From Macrotrachela quadricornifera (Eukaryota > Rotifera > Eurotatoria > Philodinida > Philodinidae), in assembly GCA_022393335.1 (NCBI GenBank), contig JAJEKB010020906.1, positions 1,032,411 to 1,096,410 on the forward strand: a stretch of 64,000 nt of DNA, written 5' to 3'. Position numbers and translations under genes: made by a program. Shown piece by piece: positions 36,288 to 48,165 of this stretch. Every line of letters begins with the position of its first letter. Within the stretch, counting starts at the first letter, position 1. The notes under the pieces are model-generated. The model did not search any database. It saw only the letters and a program-made list of their open reading frames with translations, and was not told the origin of the DNA.

Positions 36288-39200
36288 TTATCGCGGGTAT
36301 GCAGCGTTGCTGTCGAACTGATATCTTTCATTGAACAGACGTCGTGCCTCTTCAACACGAATTTGGTAACCGTCAATCTTAAGTGTGATGAGTGTCTAGT
36401 TTCAAACATAATAGTGGATATGCAATGGATATGAAGAAAACCTGTCTTACCGTGTTATTCTGCAATGCTTGAGCCAGATATTTCGCCCCTTCAGCACTGA
36501 GATTGTTGCCCCCAAAATCGAGTGCAGTAAGTGTCTATATTCAAACATAATGATGAATCGATAATCGACGAGAAGAAAACTTCTCTCACCGTGTTATACT
36601 GTAATGTTTGAGCCATATATTTCGATCCTTCATCACCGATAGAATTATTTGCAAGATCGAGCGATGTGAGTGTCTGGATTGAAATATAATGGTGAATTAA
36701 TACTGCGTGAGAAGAAAGCTGATCTCACCATGTTATGCCGTAATGCTTCAGCCAAATATTGTGTCCCTTTATCACCGATGCGAGCAAGCTCAAGGATGAC
36801 TGTCTTGAGTGTCTATTTTGAACCATAGTGGTCAATCTATACTTAATGAGAAGAAAACTTGTCTTACCGTATTACTGTGCAATGCTTGAGCCAGATATTG
36901 TGCCCCTTCAGTAACGATTTGATTTCTCCTAATATCGAGCGTAATGATTGTCTGTATTAGAACATCATCGTAAATTATAGTCGATGAGAATAATACTTGT
37001 CTCACCGTGTTATTTTGTAATGCTTGAAAAAGATGTTGTGCTCCTTTAGGACCGATTTCGTTCAATCCAAGGTTGAGTATGGTGATTGCCTGTGTTGATA
37101 CATAATGGTAAAAATATAGTTAATCAGAATAAAACTTGTCTAACCGTGTTATTCTGTAATGCTTGAGACAGATGTTTTACTCCTTCATCACCAATTTTAT
37201 TGTAGTGAAGATTGAGCTCGGTGAGTGTCTATATTAAAATATAATGGTAAATGTACAGTTGATAATCGATGAAAAAAAATTTCTTAAAAGTTTTGCGTTG
37301 GAACGCGTTCCTCAAGATGTGCTGAAATTGCTCTTTTTTACAATAAAACACGATTAAACGCTATAGTTGTCTTACATATTTTTTTCTAAACATGTATTTC
37401 ATTCATTCGCATCAATTTACTTAGCATTTCTTAATAACTTCGTTCTCTAGATCTTTGAGACTTTCTTTAACGAAAGGTCGCCGTTATCATTCAAGAAGTC
37501 AAAATACTTAACATACTCTAATATTTTGTAGAAAAAGAAAATAATAACATCAAGTAAGAAATAGATCCTGCAATATTAACATATATAACAATGTAACGCT
37601 AGATATCATTACGAAACTAAATAGGAAGAGATATTAGAGTATGTTAAGTATCTTGGTTTCTCGAAGGGTAACGGTGATATTCTTTTGCAAAAAAATCTCA
37701 TAAATTCAGAGAACGAAGTTATTGAGAAATGCTAAGTAGAGTAATGCGAATGAGTGAAATACATGTTTAGGATAAAAGAAGTAAAACAACTGCCATTGAG
37801 AGAAAGGAAAGAAAACTATAGCATTTTGTAAACAATCAAGGTATAGATAAAAGCAGATTAGATCTATCTCTCTGATATTCTACAAAAGAAGAAGAGAATA
37901 TACTCGAATCTTCAGAGTAAAACGAACGAAAAAAAGAAAGAATAGATAATGCTATGAATAAAACAGACGAAGGGATGACCGAATAGTAGCCATTTGGATA
38001 AAAGAAAGAAAAGTGTGATTGAATAATAGGATAAATAAAACAAACGAAAGACTGAATGAATGATAGAAAGGATAAAACAGAAGAAAGTGTAAAGGGTCAA
38101 ACACACTGGAAAAATTAGAAATGAATTAATCAATTTAATTGATGTTTTCACGCAACAACCATAATCTAATTCTTAATTCAGTTTTAATTCATGTAGTGTG
38201 TTTGATCCCTAGAATCCCTAGCTCTAAAGATAATAGTCATGATGAAACAAGAGAAATGGAAATGGAATAATAGTGACCGTAAAACAAACGAAATGAGGCG
38301 TGAATAATAGGCAGAGAAAACTGATGAAGTGTATATCAGAAGCAGGATATAAAGAGGTTTGATAGGATAAAGAAGAAGCACAGAAAAGAGTTGTTCTGTA
38401 GAAATTAGAGATGGTACTTTAGCTTTATTTTACTTTGAAAAAGAAAAGTAAGTTAATTTTACCCAGTCAAGTAAATCAACCTTATTTTACTGAGCAGAGT
38501 AAAGTAAAGTTAATGTACGTTATACTTTACCTGGTACAGTATAGACAAAGTGCCACCTCTAGCAGAAATCTAACTCAATTTCAAAGGATAAATAACTTGG
38601 GAATTCTAGAGTCAACGGAGTGGTACTAGCATAAGTAAATAAAAAATACATCAAATACAAATGCATGTATTTTATAGTAAATGTATTTGTTAGGTCAACC
38701 TTTAAATCTGAGGGAAATGAAGGAAATGTCTTACCTGTATTTTATAGATGATACTTGGGCAATGATGGTGATGGATGGGAGATGATATTGATAGTGAGGA
38801 GAGGGGGAAGCAGAGATATGAAAGTTGTGAGGGGTAAGTAATCTTTATTCAGAAATCACGGAAGGGGAATAAGGGATAACAAGATTAGAAAGAGGAGAGA
38901 TGCGACTTATCTCTATCGAAACAAAAGATCAACTGAACTGGACAAACATATATGTAAATGAGAGAAAAAGAACATGAATATGAAGAACGAGAGATGAACG
39001 AAAAGGAAAAGAAGTTAGCGCCAGTCAGTATCATCTTTTGACGCTAACAGTATTATTATCATTATTCATTTTATGGAGAACAGAACATCTAACATTTCTA
39101 GACGGACTATATAAGAGGCCACAATTAGTGGCGTAACCAAGATGGGACTCGGTCACATTACCGCAGCTTTGAGCTCCACCACTTGTATAGAGCGAGACTA

Positions 39201-42200
39201 GCTGAGTCCAATCATCGTCAAAACCCTGGTTACGCCACTAGCCACAATTCGGAAGAGAAAAGAAACAATTCTTTTGTGCCAAAATGTAAAGATAATGGAA
39301 TGGAGCCAAGTCTTTACTGAGACCACATAAATTCAATAATTCCTTTCAACACAATGCTAAAACAACTGTTTTCAGAAGAAAAACACATTAAAAAATAGCG
39401 TTTTAACCATTTATAAAAAAAAAGGGATGTTCCACGAAAAAAACGCAGCAAAAGAAACGCGCTTAAATGTATGTGGCAAAAACGCGTTCGAATGATGTTT
39501 TTTTTCTAAAAGTTGCCGTCCCAACGGAACTTTTCTAAATTTTTTTTCATGGGTAAAAGAAAACTTGTCTTACCCTGTTTTTCTGTAATCCTTGAGCAAG
39601 ATAATGTGCTGCTTCATCATCAATGTCGCTACTTTCAAGATTGAGCGTGGTGAGTGCCTGTATTGGAATGTAACGATGAATTTATCGTTAATCAAAAGAA
39701 AACTTTTCTCACCATGTTATTTTGTAAAGTTTGCGCTAGATATTGGGCTGCTTTAGCATTGATGCAGTTGGACTGAAGAGTGAGGCTAATAAGTGTCTGC
39801 ATTGAAATATAATGGTGAATATATAGTTAGTGAGGAGTAAATTGGTCTTACCGTGTTATTCTGTAATGCTTGAGCCAGACGTTGTGTCCCATTAAGCTGA
39901 AGTTTAGTAAGTGTCTGTATTGAAACATAATCGACAATTTATATTCAATGAAAGATAAAATTTTTCTCACTGTGTTATTTTGTAATGCTTGAGACAGATG
40001 TTGTGCCCCCTTATTATCAATTTCATTGAACCAAAGGTTGAGTGTGGTGAGTGTCTGAAGTGAAACATAATAGGGAATTTATTTTCGCTGAAAAGAAAGC
40101 TTGTTTTCACCGTGTTATTCTGTAGTGCTTGAGCCAGATGTAGTGTCCCTATATCACCGATTTTATTGTGATGAAGATCAAGTATGGTGAGTGTCTGTAT
40201 TGAAACATTATGGTTAATGTACAGTTGATAAGAAGAAAACTTGTGTCACTTTGTTTTTCTGTAATGCTTGAGCCAGATGTTGTGCTCCTGTATCATTGAT
40301 GTCGTTGCTGAAAAGATAGAGTGCAGTGAGTGTCTGTATTGAAGTAAAATGATGAATGTATATTTGATGACAAGAACATTCATTTCACCGTATTAATCTG
40401 TAATGCTTCAGCGAGACGCAGTATTCCTTTAGCATCGATATTGTTCAATCCAAGTTCAAGTGTTGTGAGTGTCTATATTGAAATAGAATGGTGAATTTGT
40501 AGTCCATGAGAAGAAGAAGACTTGTCTAACCCTATTATTCTGTAATACTTTAGCCAGATATTGTGTTCCTGCATAATTGATGTGGTTGCAGGAGAGATCG
40601 AGTGTGGTGAGTGTCTGTATTGAAATATAATGGTAAATGTACAGTCGATGAAAAGGAAATTGGTCTGACTCTGTTATTGTTTAAAGCTTGAGCCAGATAT
40701 TGTGTCCCTTCATCACCAATCTGGTTGGACCGAAGCACGAGTTTGATCAGTGTCTACATTGAATTATAATTGTAAATGTATAGCTGAAAAAAATAAAATT
40801 TATCTGACCGTATTATTTTGTAATGCTTGAGCGAGATATTGTGCTCCTTTAACACCGATTTGATTGTAATAAAGATTGAGTGTCGTGAGTGTCTGTTTTT
40901 AAAAATAATGTTGAATGCACAGTCGATGAAAAGAAAACTAGTCTCACCTTGTTATTTTGTAATGCTTGAGCCAGATATTGTGCTCCTTCAGAATTAATTT
41001 GATTGAACGTAAGAATGAGTGTAGTGAGTGTCTGTATTTAACCGGAGTGGTGAATTTATATTTGATGAGAAGAAATTCGGTCTCACCATGTTATTCTGTA
41101 ATGCTTGAGACAGATATTGTGCTCCTTTATCACCAATTTTATTGAAATGAAGATCGAGCGTGGTGAGTGTCTATATTGAAAGAGAATGTTGAATTCATAG
41201 TCGATAAAAATAAAACTTGTCTCACCGCGTTATTCTGTAATCCTTGTGCCAGATATTGTGCCCCTTGATCATTGATTCCGTCCTCCTTAAGATTGAGTGT
41301 GATTAGTGTCTGTATCGAAATATAATGTTTAGTTCAGAGTCGATGGGAGGCAAACTGATCTCACGGTGTTATTTTGTAATGCTTTTGCCAATTGTTGTAA
41401 TGTTTTAAGAGGAATTGATTCCCATATCAGCGTCAGTTCATTGAATGTCTAGATGGAATTTTTGATAAAGTTGATATTTTTTAATAAAAGAATCTGATTC
41501 AGATGTGTTTTTTCTAAGATCATTTTCTTATCTCTACCAAGAATGGTCGATACATTTTTGGAAAACTCTTTATACTAAAATTGTATGTGAAGGAATATAA
41601 TTATCAATAGTTTTATTTGTTTGTAATAGCTCGAGTATTTGATAAATGTGAAAAATGTCGTAAGTTAGAAAAGTATTGAAAATGATAATGTTTAGTTGTT
41701 AAATGTTTCTAATGTTACAAAATGATGTTTAGAATGATCACCAAATAAAATCTTCAATTGAATATGTTTATTTATTGTTTTGTTGTTTCATAGTATTCTC
41801 ATTACAAAGCTATTAGAATAATTGTATTCATATACTAATCATAAATTGGATTGATAACATTCTTTCAAATTTTTATAATTATTTCAAAGATACTCTGATT
41901 TCTCATCGACATAGTATATAAACAATATTGTCATCTTACTTTGTGTTAGTTCTTAAAATCGATTAGAACTCGTAGAGTTCATTATTACTCAACAAACACT
42001 TAGGAGAGAACATAGTTAGGTGTTTAACATGTTAAGATTTTATGTTTTGGCGATAAATAGATCTTGATAAGGTACATAAAATCTGAAAAGAAATCAGTTT
42101 CTCAGAACTCTGTAACCGTGATATCAAATATTTAAGTAATTTATCCCATGACACTTAAGATGTCTTGCACAATTGAATTGTTGAGTTCTGATATGGAATT

Positions 42201-43367
42201 TTGTCCACATCAAGGTCTCAGGTAGTCGAGACTGGAGTTCGAGATGGATCAATTTTTTGTGACGGAATTCAATCAGACTCCATGGTAATCAAATTTCATT
42301 CGACTCAATCCGAAGTCAAAGATAATTTTGAGGCCATCAAAGTGAGTTTTTCTAGAGATTAAGTATCTTTTTTGATGAATCTATGCGAGGTCTTTCAAAA
42401 TTGACAAGAAAGAAGTCATTATTTGTTCTAAGTAGTTTTTTGAATCTTTTATCTCAGAAAAGTGATTTTAAAAATTTTTGATATGTACAGTTTTGTAGAG
42501 CTCGACGAACTCTATCAAACCATGTAAAAATGTCAAAGAAAAAAAATATATATTCCGTATTGGAATTACTGGCGTCTTATTTTTCTAGCCCAGAAAGTGT
42601 GAAGTTTCTAAAACTTTCTTAAGTTTGACACTAAAAGGTTTTGATAACAATTACTGTTTAGTATCAATAAATCCCGTTTTCGACGAGCTTTCATTTTGTA
42701 TAGAATTCATTACCTACTTTGTTTGAAATAATGGCGGTACCCCTCCCCCTGGAATAATATTATTTTCAACCGAGTATGTTATTCATACTGAAGAACGCAA
42801 GAGAACGAAAAAAGAAAAAAGATATATATATTTATATTTTTTTGTAAAAAAACTTTTATCATTTTATTTCTGACAAAGGACACTTTGTGTACCGAAACGT
42901 CAAATTGAAAGAATAAAATTTAATCAACTTTAGAGGAAGAGAAACACTTTAAACTATGACTTTTTTAAGTATGTTAATTTACCACATCATTTCTTTCATC
43001 TGGGTTGTTACAAAATTTGCAAAAATTTGTTACTAATTTTTCTATGGTTCGGAAATCACTCGATGTCATACATATAGAACTCGAAGACTCTACTCGAGTA
43101 TTAAAAATTTTACTCGAGTTTTCAACTATTCAACTGATCAACGATTAAAATTTTAATACTCGATATTTCGAGAATGATGAGAATCTGTCTTAAAAAAGAA
43201 GTTTTATAATTTACCTGGTATCGATGATAGGTATCGATGATCATATTAATACGTGTAGAGACATTACGAAGTGATAGCAGAATAGTTAGTCGATCTAGTT
43301 TATCCAATATACGATAGACTAAATCAATGGGTAATGTATGAAGAGATACAGTAATGTTGTCAGACAT
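36288..43367 (-). CDS. F-box / leucine-rich repeat protein, 22 exons, one LRR per exon
   Basis: Minus-strand exons, listed low to high: 36288-36395, 36451-36534, 36590-36673, 36729-36812, 36868-36951, 37006-37089, 37145-37228, 39574-39657, 39713-39796, 39852-39914, 39971-40054, 40111-40194, 40250-40333, 40389-40472, 40531-40614, 40670-40753, 40809-40892, 40948-41031, 41087-41170, 41226-41309, 41365-41448, 43215-43367. All join in phase 0 without a stop, giving 639 aa. Exon 1 encodes an F-box-like domain (LHTLPIDLVYRILDKLDRL). Exons 2-21 each encode one RNase-inhibitor-type LRR, usually 28 residues, consensus TLTTLDLxxNxIGDEGAQYL followed by AQALQNNT; the 39852 exon has 21. The last exon adds 35 residues. 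F-box proteins usually recruit substrates to SCF ubiquitin ligases; here the LRR face would bind the substrate. That role is inferred. Confidence 0.88.
37347..37830. mobile_element. Foldback element within the LRR gene intron
   Basis: 37388-37535 and 37622-37770 pair as imperfect reverse complements, including ATAACTTCGTTCTCT / AGAGAACGAAGTTAT and AAACATGTATTTCA / TGAAATACATGTTT. Weaker pairing extends outward. No coding capacity. Confidence 0.6.
38094..38209. mobile_element. Short inverted-repeat element, about 116 bp
   Basis: GGGTCAAACACACT at 38094 and AGTGTGTTTGATCCC ending at 38209 are near-perfect inverts enclosing about 87 bp of AT-rich sequence. MITE-like; no target duplication resolved. 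Confidence 0.5.
39126..39240. mobile_element. 115-bp hAT-type MITE with perfect 8-bp target duplication
   Basis: Ends TAGTGGCGTAACCA and TGGTTACGCCACTA are perfect inverts. They are flanked by GCCACAAT at 39118-39125 and again at 39241-39248. The ends match the 2.9-kb hAT element at 15028, so both probably used the same or a related transposase. It is inserted in an intron of the F-box/LRR gene. Confidence 0.9.
41449..43214 (-). other. 1.77-kb first intron of the F-box/LRR gene
   Basis: GTAAAT donor after the F-box exon, TCTAG acceptor before the first LRR exon. No coding exon was recognised inside. Sequence is AT-rich. Additional unrecognised exons cannot be excluded, but the joined frame is already open. 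Confidence 0.6.
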
Positions 43368-43699
43368 TTTTGTGTTGTATTCGTTCTAATGTATTTTTTA
43401 ATGAAATGTATGCTTGTTGAAAGAGTATGTTTTTGTGTTTCACGCGTTATAAGTATCTCGTGTTTGTACAATTTTATGATGTAAATACGTATGAAATTGC
43501 GACGAACAGTCACATGAGAAGAGAGATAATGTTGCGTTTCTTCACCAATTATCGAAAAAGAAAGAGAAAAATACAAGATGAATCGTTTGCAGAGAACGAA
43601 AAAAACCAGATGAAAATATAGAAGCATAGCCATTAAAAATATATCGACATCAATATTATTAAGGTGCGACAATATTTCAGAAGTATTTTTTTTATTAAC

Positions 43700-46160
43700 A
43701 TTTTCATCACAAAAATGTTCTAATATATTGCAAACGATGGAACATTCCCCGATGTTTTGCTTCCTTTGTCTCTATATTTTACTCGTATGTTGCTGGTCAT
43801 TAGAGTAGCATACCATCTAGAGACTTTGTGCACATATTTAGAGATAATTGAGATACGTATCTTGAAAATGCAGTATTCAAAACTACTCCAGGGAAAATCT
43901 TTGATGTTTCAGTTCTAGATTCTCGATAGATCAGGCAAGGATTCACAGTTTTCTCTCGATGAAAGATAAAAATTTACCACTAGATTTAAAATCAGGAATT
44001 TGATATTTTAATTTTTATATCAAATCTTGACTTATGTTTAAATTTTTTATGAATAGAAATTATCTTGAGGAAAACTTTGAATAACAAATTAATTTAATTT
44101 TAAATATTTATTTCAATCCATAAAATTCAAGGGGAAAAAAGCTGAGTTTTTACATCAAAAATTTCAAAAAACTCAGTTTTCAATCAAATTTATCAGAACT
44201 ATTAGTTTTTGTCAAAATTAATCAAAAATATGGGTCTTTTTGTTCAGATAATCAATCATATTTTATTTCCAGCATAAATTACCGGTAATAACCTTAGTAA
44301 TAGACATGAGTATATCAGGGACATTGCAATGCTATTTAAAGGTAGTCCAAAGGTGTCGATTCCTCGCTGTAAGTTGGCGCTATCTAAACAAATACTAGAT
44401 ATGCACCAGTACCAGTTTAGAACTGGAGACTGGGTACCCTTAGGTCGTTAAAGGCTATACTAGAGGGCTACCCGTAGATCCTTAAGGTCTATTATATAGA
44501 GGTACTCGTAGATCCTTAAGATGTATACTATAGGAGTATCCACAGGTCCTCACGGCTTATACTATGGGCACCTCTATAAAATAGCCTTTGACAACTTGTG
44601 AGTAGTCGTAAACGGTCGATCATTTAATAAATCATAGATTAGTGGAATATATACCCAGCTGGACTGCGCACCTAATGTGACTGATACCCGGTCCTACTGA
44701 ACTAGTGTCTAACTAACAAATACATATATAGACAGTTCATCCAAATACACAGTTCTGTATGGAATGATTACGGCTATCATTTGCAAAAAAATGGTTCGAA
44801 TTGTGCCGAGGTCCTAAAAGTTATGATCATTTTATTAATTTTCACTAAGTGTTTATATGTTACATTTTTTTGCTGAAACAAAACTATTCTTATAATGCTT
44901 GAATCATTAAGGTAGAGCGAATTTTATTTTCTACATATTTTTGTCAGTTATCAATCCGATTGAAAGTTTCAAAGTGGTCAGTTTTCAGTAATTTTTTATC
45001 GGTTTTTTTATTAATTTTTAAGACACTAAAGTTAGGCTGTTTTGATGAATTTCTATGGCCTTAACGATCCAGAAATATGAGCTTGAAACTCTTCAACTAA
45101 CAAATTTCTAGTCATCATTAAAATCACAGCTGTAAATAATGAGCTCACGCTCTCTCGTCGGATGATAAGGACCTCGGATGATGTGGAATGAATTAATTAT
45201 GGTCACTATGTGTTAGCCGAAGAGTTAACCAGGTATCAGAAGCTAAATTCAGTTAACGCGAAGATTTTTTACCTGGAAATTTCTAGCTCATTTTCTGGCC
45301 TACTTTTAAGTGGCTGTCACAAACTCTCAACGGCTATTAATTTACAGTTCATTCTTTTGATACAAAAATATCAGAAAAGATTTCGTTATATTGAGAAAGT
45401 TACAATAATTGATAGCATTATGCAACTGTGTAAATATTTAGGTATAAGAATCCTAAAAATTAGAAGTCTAGTATTAAACAGTTCTTTGTTGCTTATTTTA
45501 TTTTCCTATCAACAATGTTATCCTTTTATGAATTAAATAGCCTTTCAGTTATGTCAAGTAATGATTTCACATAACAATAGATGAAATTTATCAATTCTTG
45601 TGAAGAAATAATATGTTTATTGAAGAAACTCTGAAAACACAAATCATCGATGTTATCCAACGCTATTTGTTATGAATTACTAGGCGGAAAGATTCAAAAG
45701 AGTTCTTTCTTTGTTCCTACTGATAGTGTATATGGAATATGACAGAGTAAAACAGAAATTGTTACCATGAGAAACTCTAAGTGTTATACAGTTTTACATT
45801 GTATGTTTTCGTGAATTTAGTGATAAACTTTTCTCCAAAGAACTAGTTGGTTAGTTAATATCTTAAACGAATTGATTTTCCTCTGGTTCCATTCTATATT
45901 CGAATCGGCCGGCTTTACGACTGGTCCGGTCGAAAAAAGTCTATCACTTCCAAGATATGTTTCATAGTGTTTGTGTTTATGATACTATGAAACCTTCACT
46001 CGGTCACTTCTATTTCAAAGTATAAATTAATGATCAGAAAAATTCTTTACACAAGAAAACGGTTTGTTGGCTGCTCACACACCAGAAGTCAAATGTTTCG
46101 CCAGATCGTTTGATGCGTATGATGACAAAAAAAATGAACATGTGTTTTCGTTCTTTTTTT
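43700..46160. other. Intergenic region with a small degenerate tandem repeat
   Basis: No gene is supportable. A 108-codon frame at 45210-45536 has no motif and is not called. The degenerate repeat at 44433-44575 is listed separately. Confidence 0.45.
44433..44575 (+). repeat. Degenerate tandem repeat, about 3-4 units of about 45 bp
   Basis: Units resemble CCCGTAGATCCTTAAGG followed by TCTATTATATAGAGG-type sequence, with variants TACTCGTAGATCCTTAAGA and TATCCACAGGTCCTCACGG. Similar phrases (CCTAAGGATACTC, TATAGTATAG) occur at 12040-12070, so the repeat may belong to a dispersed family. Confidence 0.55.
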
Positions 46161-46167
46161 GTAATAC

Positions 46168-46340
46168 TTAAGTCTGACCAAAAGTCCTCAGAGTATTAAA
46201 AAAAATAAAGATAAAGAGAAAGTTCGAGTTTTATTTTATTAAATTTTCAAAATAGTCACCATGACTATTTATACAAAGTTCCATCCTTTTTAACAGTTTG
46301 TCAAAAGTTTTTTTAAATTCTTCTTTCAGCATGTTTTTTT
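46168..46340 (-). mobile_element. Truncated mariner tail, second copy
   Basis: On the minus strand this encodes the last residues of a mariner transposase (FDKLLKRMELCINSHGDYF, stop at about 46236). It is very similar to the C-terminus of the mariner at 46573-47625 but opposite in orientation. It has an outer end TACTTAAGTCTGACCAAAAG related to the mariner terminal repeat. The rest of this copy is absent. Confidence 0.75.
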
Positions 46341-46381
46341 CATCGCTTTGGATACTGTATGAGTCAATGATTTTTCATCTA

Positions 46382-47692
46382 CTTAGGTCGTACAAAAAGT
46401 TCCCAGATTGCTATTGGCAATTTTATAAACCAATTAATATCGAAGAGTGTTGTGCATGGATAAATAGTGGAATGTCTTATCTATAATAGTATATATAGTA
46501 AATCTCTTTAAGACTTAGTTACAGTATTTTTTTCGATAAACTTTAATTCGAACTTAAAAAAAAATTTCAAAAATGGATAATGAATACAATCGATATTATA
46601 TTAAAATTCGAACTATTTTGGGGTTAAATCCAAAGACAATTCACGAAGAACTTGCAACAGCTTTGGGACCCAAGGCTCCATCATATCCAACAGTTGCAGA
46701 GTGGGCAAAGCGTTTCCGTGAAGGAAGAGAAGATGTCAATGATGATCCTCGATCTGATCGTCCAGTTTCCGTACTTACAGATGAAAATATTGAATTAGTA
46801 CGACAGGTTATCAACAATGATCCACATTCAACTTATGATGAAATTATAGCTGAGACATCTCTCTCTCGTGGTACAATAGAACAAATTATCCACAATTATC
46901 TCAAGATGAGAAAAGTTACATCTCGTTGCATACCCCATCAACTGAATGATGAACAAAAGCAAGAACGAGTCCGACTTTGTCGTGAAAATTGAGCAAAATT
47001 TCTTAATGGTTCCTGGTGATTATGTGATATTATTACAGGTGATGAGACGTGGATTTACCGTAGGCAGATTCATCACAGGTCAACAAACAAAACCTGGATT
47101 GGCGAAGGTGAATCACCAAGTACTATCGTTCGTCGAAGCAAATTTGAACGAAAAAATTGATTTTCTTTATTCTTTAAATCAAATGGTCCTGTTTTTATCC
47201 ATGCTGTTAATAATGACGAGACTATAGATCACGACTATTATATAGAAAATTGTCTCAAGCCTGTTGTCAAAGAAATACGAGAACAAAGAAAGCCAAATGG
47301 TACTAAAGGTATAAAATTGCTTCACGACAATGCTTCACCCCATCGTCATTCAGATGTTATTAATTATTTGACAGAAGAAGGTATCAATATAATGCCACAT
47401 CCATCATATTCACCTGACCTTGCACCGTGTGATTATTGGCTAAATGATTACATCAAACAGAATTTAGCTGATCAACCAGATGAAAAATCATTGGCTCGTG
47501 CGGTTTCCAAGCTAATAAAAAATATTCCAAAAGAAGAATTTAAAAAAACTTTTGACAAACTATTAGAGAGGATGGAACTTTGTATAAATAATCGTGGTGA
47601 CTACTTTGAACATTTAATAAAATAAAACTCGAACTTTCTCTTTGCCTTTATGTTTTTGTTTAATAATCTGGTAAGTTTTTGTACAACCTAAG
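46382..47692 (+). mobile_element. Full-length mariner element, 1311 bp, TA target duplication
   Basis: Inverted ends CTTAGGTCGTACAAAAAG (46382) and the complement of CTTAGGTTGTACAAAAAC (ending 47692) are flanked by TA at 46380-46381 and 47693-47694. Length is typical of mariner. The transposase frame inside is listed separately. Confidence 0.88.
46573..47625 (+). pseudogene. Mariner transposase with three in-frame TGA codons
   Basis: One reading frame of 351 codons including the final stop spans the whole family length. It has an N-terminal helix-turn-helix DNA-binding half (to about residue 120) and a DDE half with GDETWIY, LLHDNASPH and HPSYSPDLAPCDYW, the D,D34D-type mariner signature. 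The frame is never shifted, but TGA occurs at 46990, 47017 and 47158. The second replaces a codon that is usually Arg in relatives. Without readthrough the product would be only 139 aa, the DNA-binding half. Such truncated products can act as inhibitors in other systems; that is speculation here. Probably a recently dead copy. Confidence 0.9.
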
Positions 47693-48165
47693 TAAAAAGA
47701 CAAATCATATATAAAATAGAGTGTGGTGAGTTCAACCTTCAAGTGAGTTTTTTTTATCATCTTTTTCATGGTTATTTACTCGATTGTGAGCTATCCAGGT
47801 CGAATTCATCCCATTGGATTCCCTGATATTTCCTAGAAAGTTGTCACAAGCCAGAAAGTAGCGAATTTCTGAAGTTTCGACAAGATCATGCTCATTCCGA
47901 CACTTTCCGATAGGATCTATCTGGATCCGACCGCCAGATTATTGAACCTGTGTGGTTCTCATAGAAAACTTAGAGTAAAAAGTTGATATTTCAGCCGAAT
48001 CTCAAATTGTGCCTATATTCTCTTAAAATTTTTCTACTGTATATATTTCCTACTTATGGACAAAAATTGAACCCTCAAGCTTTTAGCACTTTTAACATCC
48101 ATTAGAACTTTTCCACTAACTAACGTTACAGTTGTGGGAAACGACTCTTTGGCAATCACTCGACC
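47693..48165. other. Short intergenic region
   Basis: Nothing recognised between the mariner element and the decayed membrane-protein gene. Confidence 0.5.

Larger units (their letters stand above)
37229..39573 (-). other. 2.3-kb intron of the F-box/LRR gene, loaded with mobile DNA
   Basis: This intron separates two LRR exons that are otherwise about 55 nt apart from their neighbours. It holds a foldback element (about 37347-37830), a short inverted-repeat element (38094-38209) and a hAT MITE (39126-39240). Near each edge are possible outer inverted ends containing AAAAGTT and GTTGGAACG / CGTCCCAAC. The pattern suggests a normal short intron swollen by insertions. Confidence 0.65.

Noticed and set aside
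45210..45536. 108-residue plus-strand frame
   Set aside because: No recognisable domain, biased AT-rich codons and no nearby exon partner.
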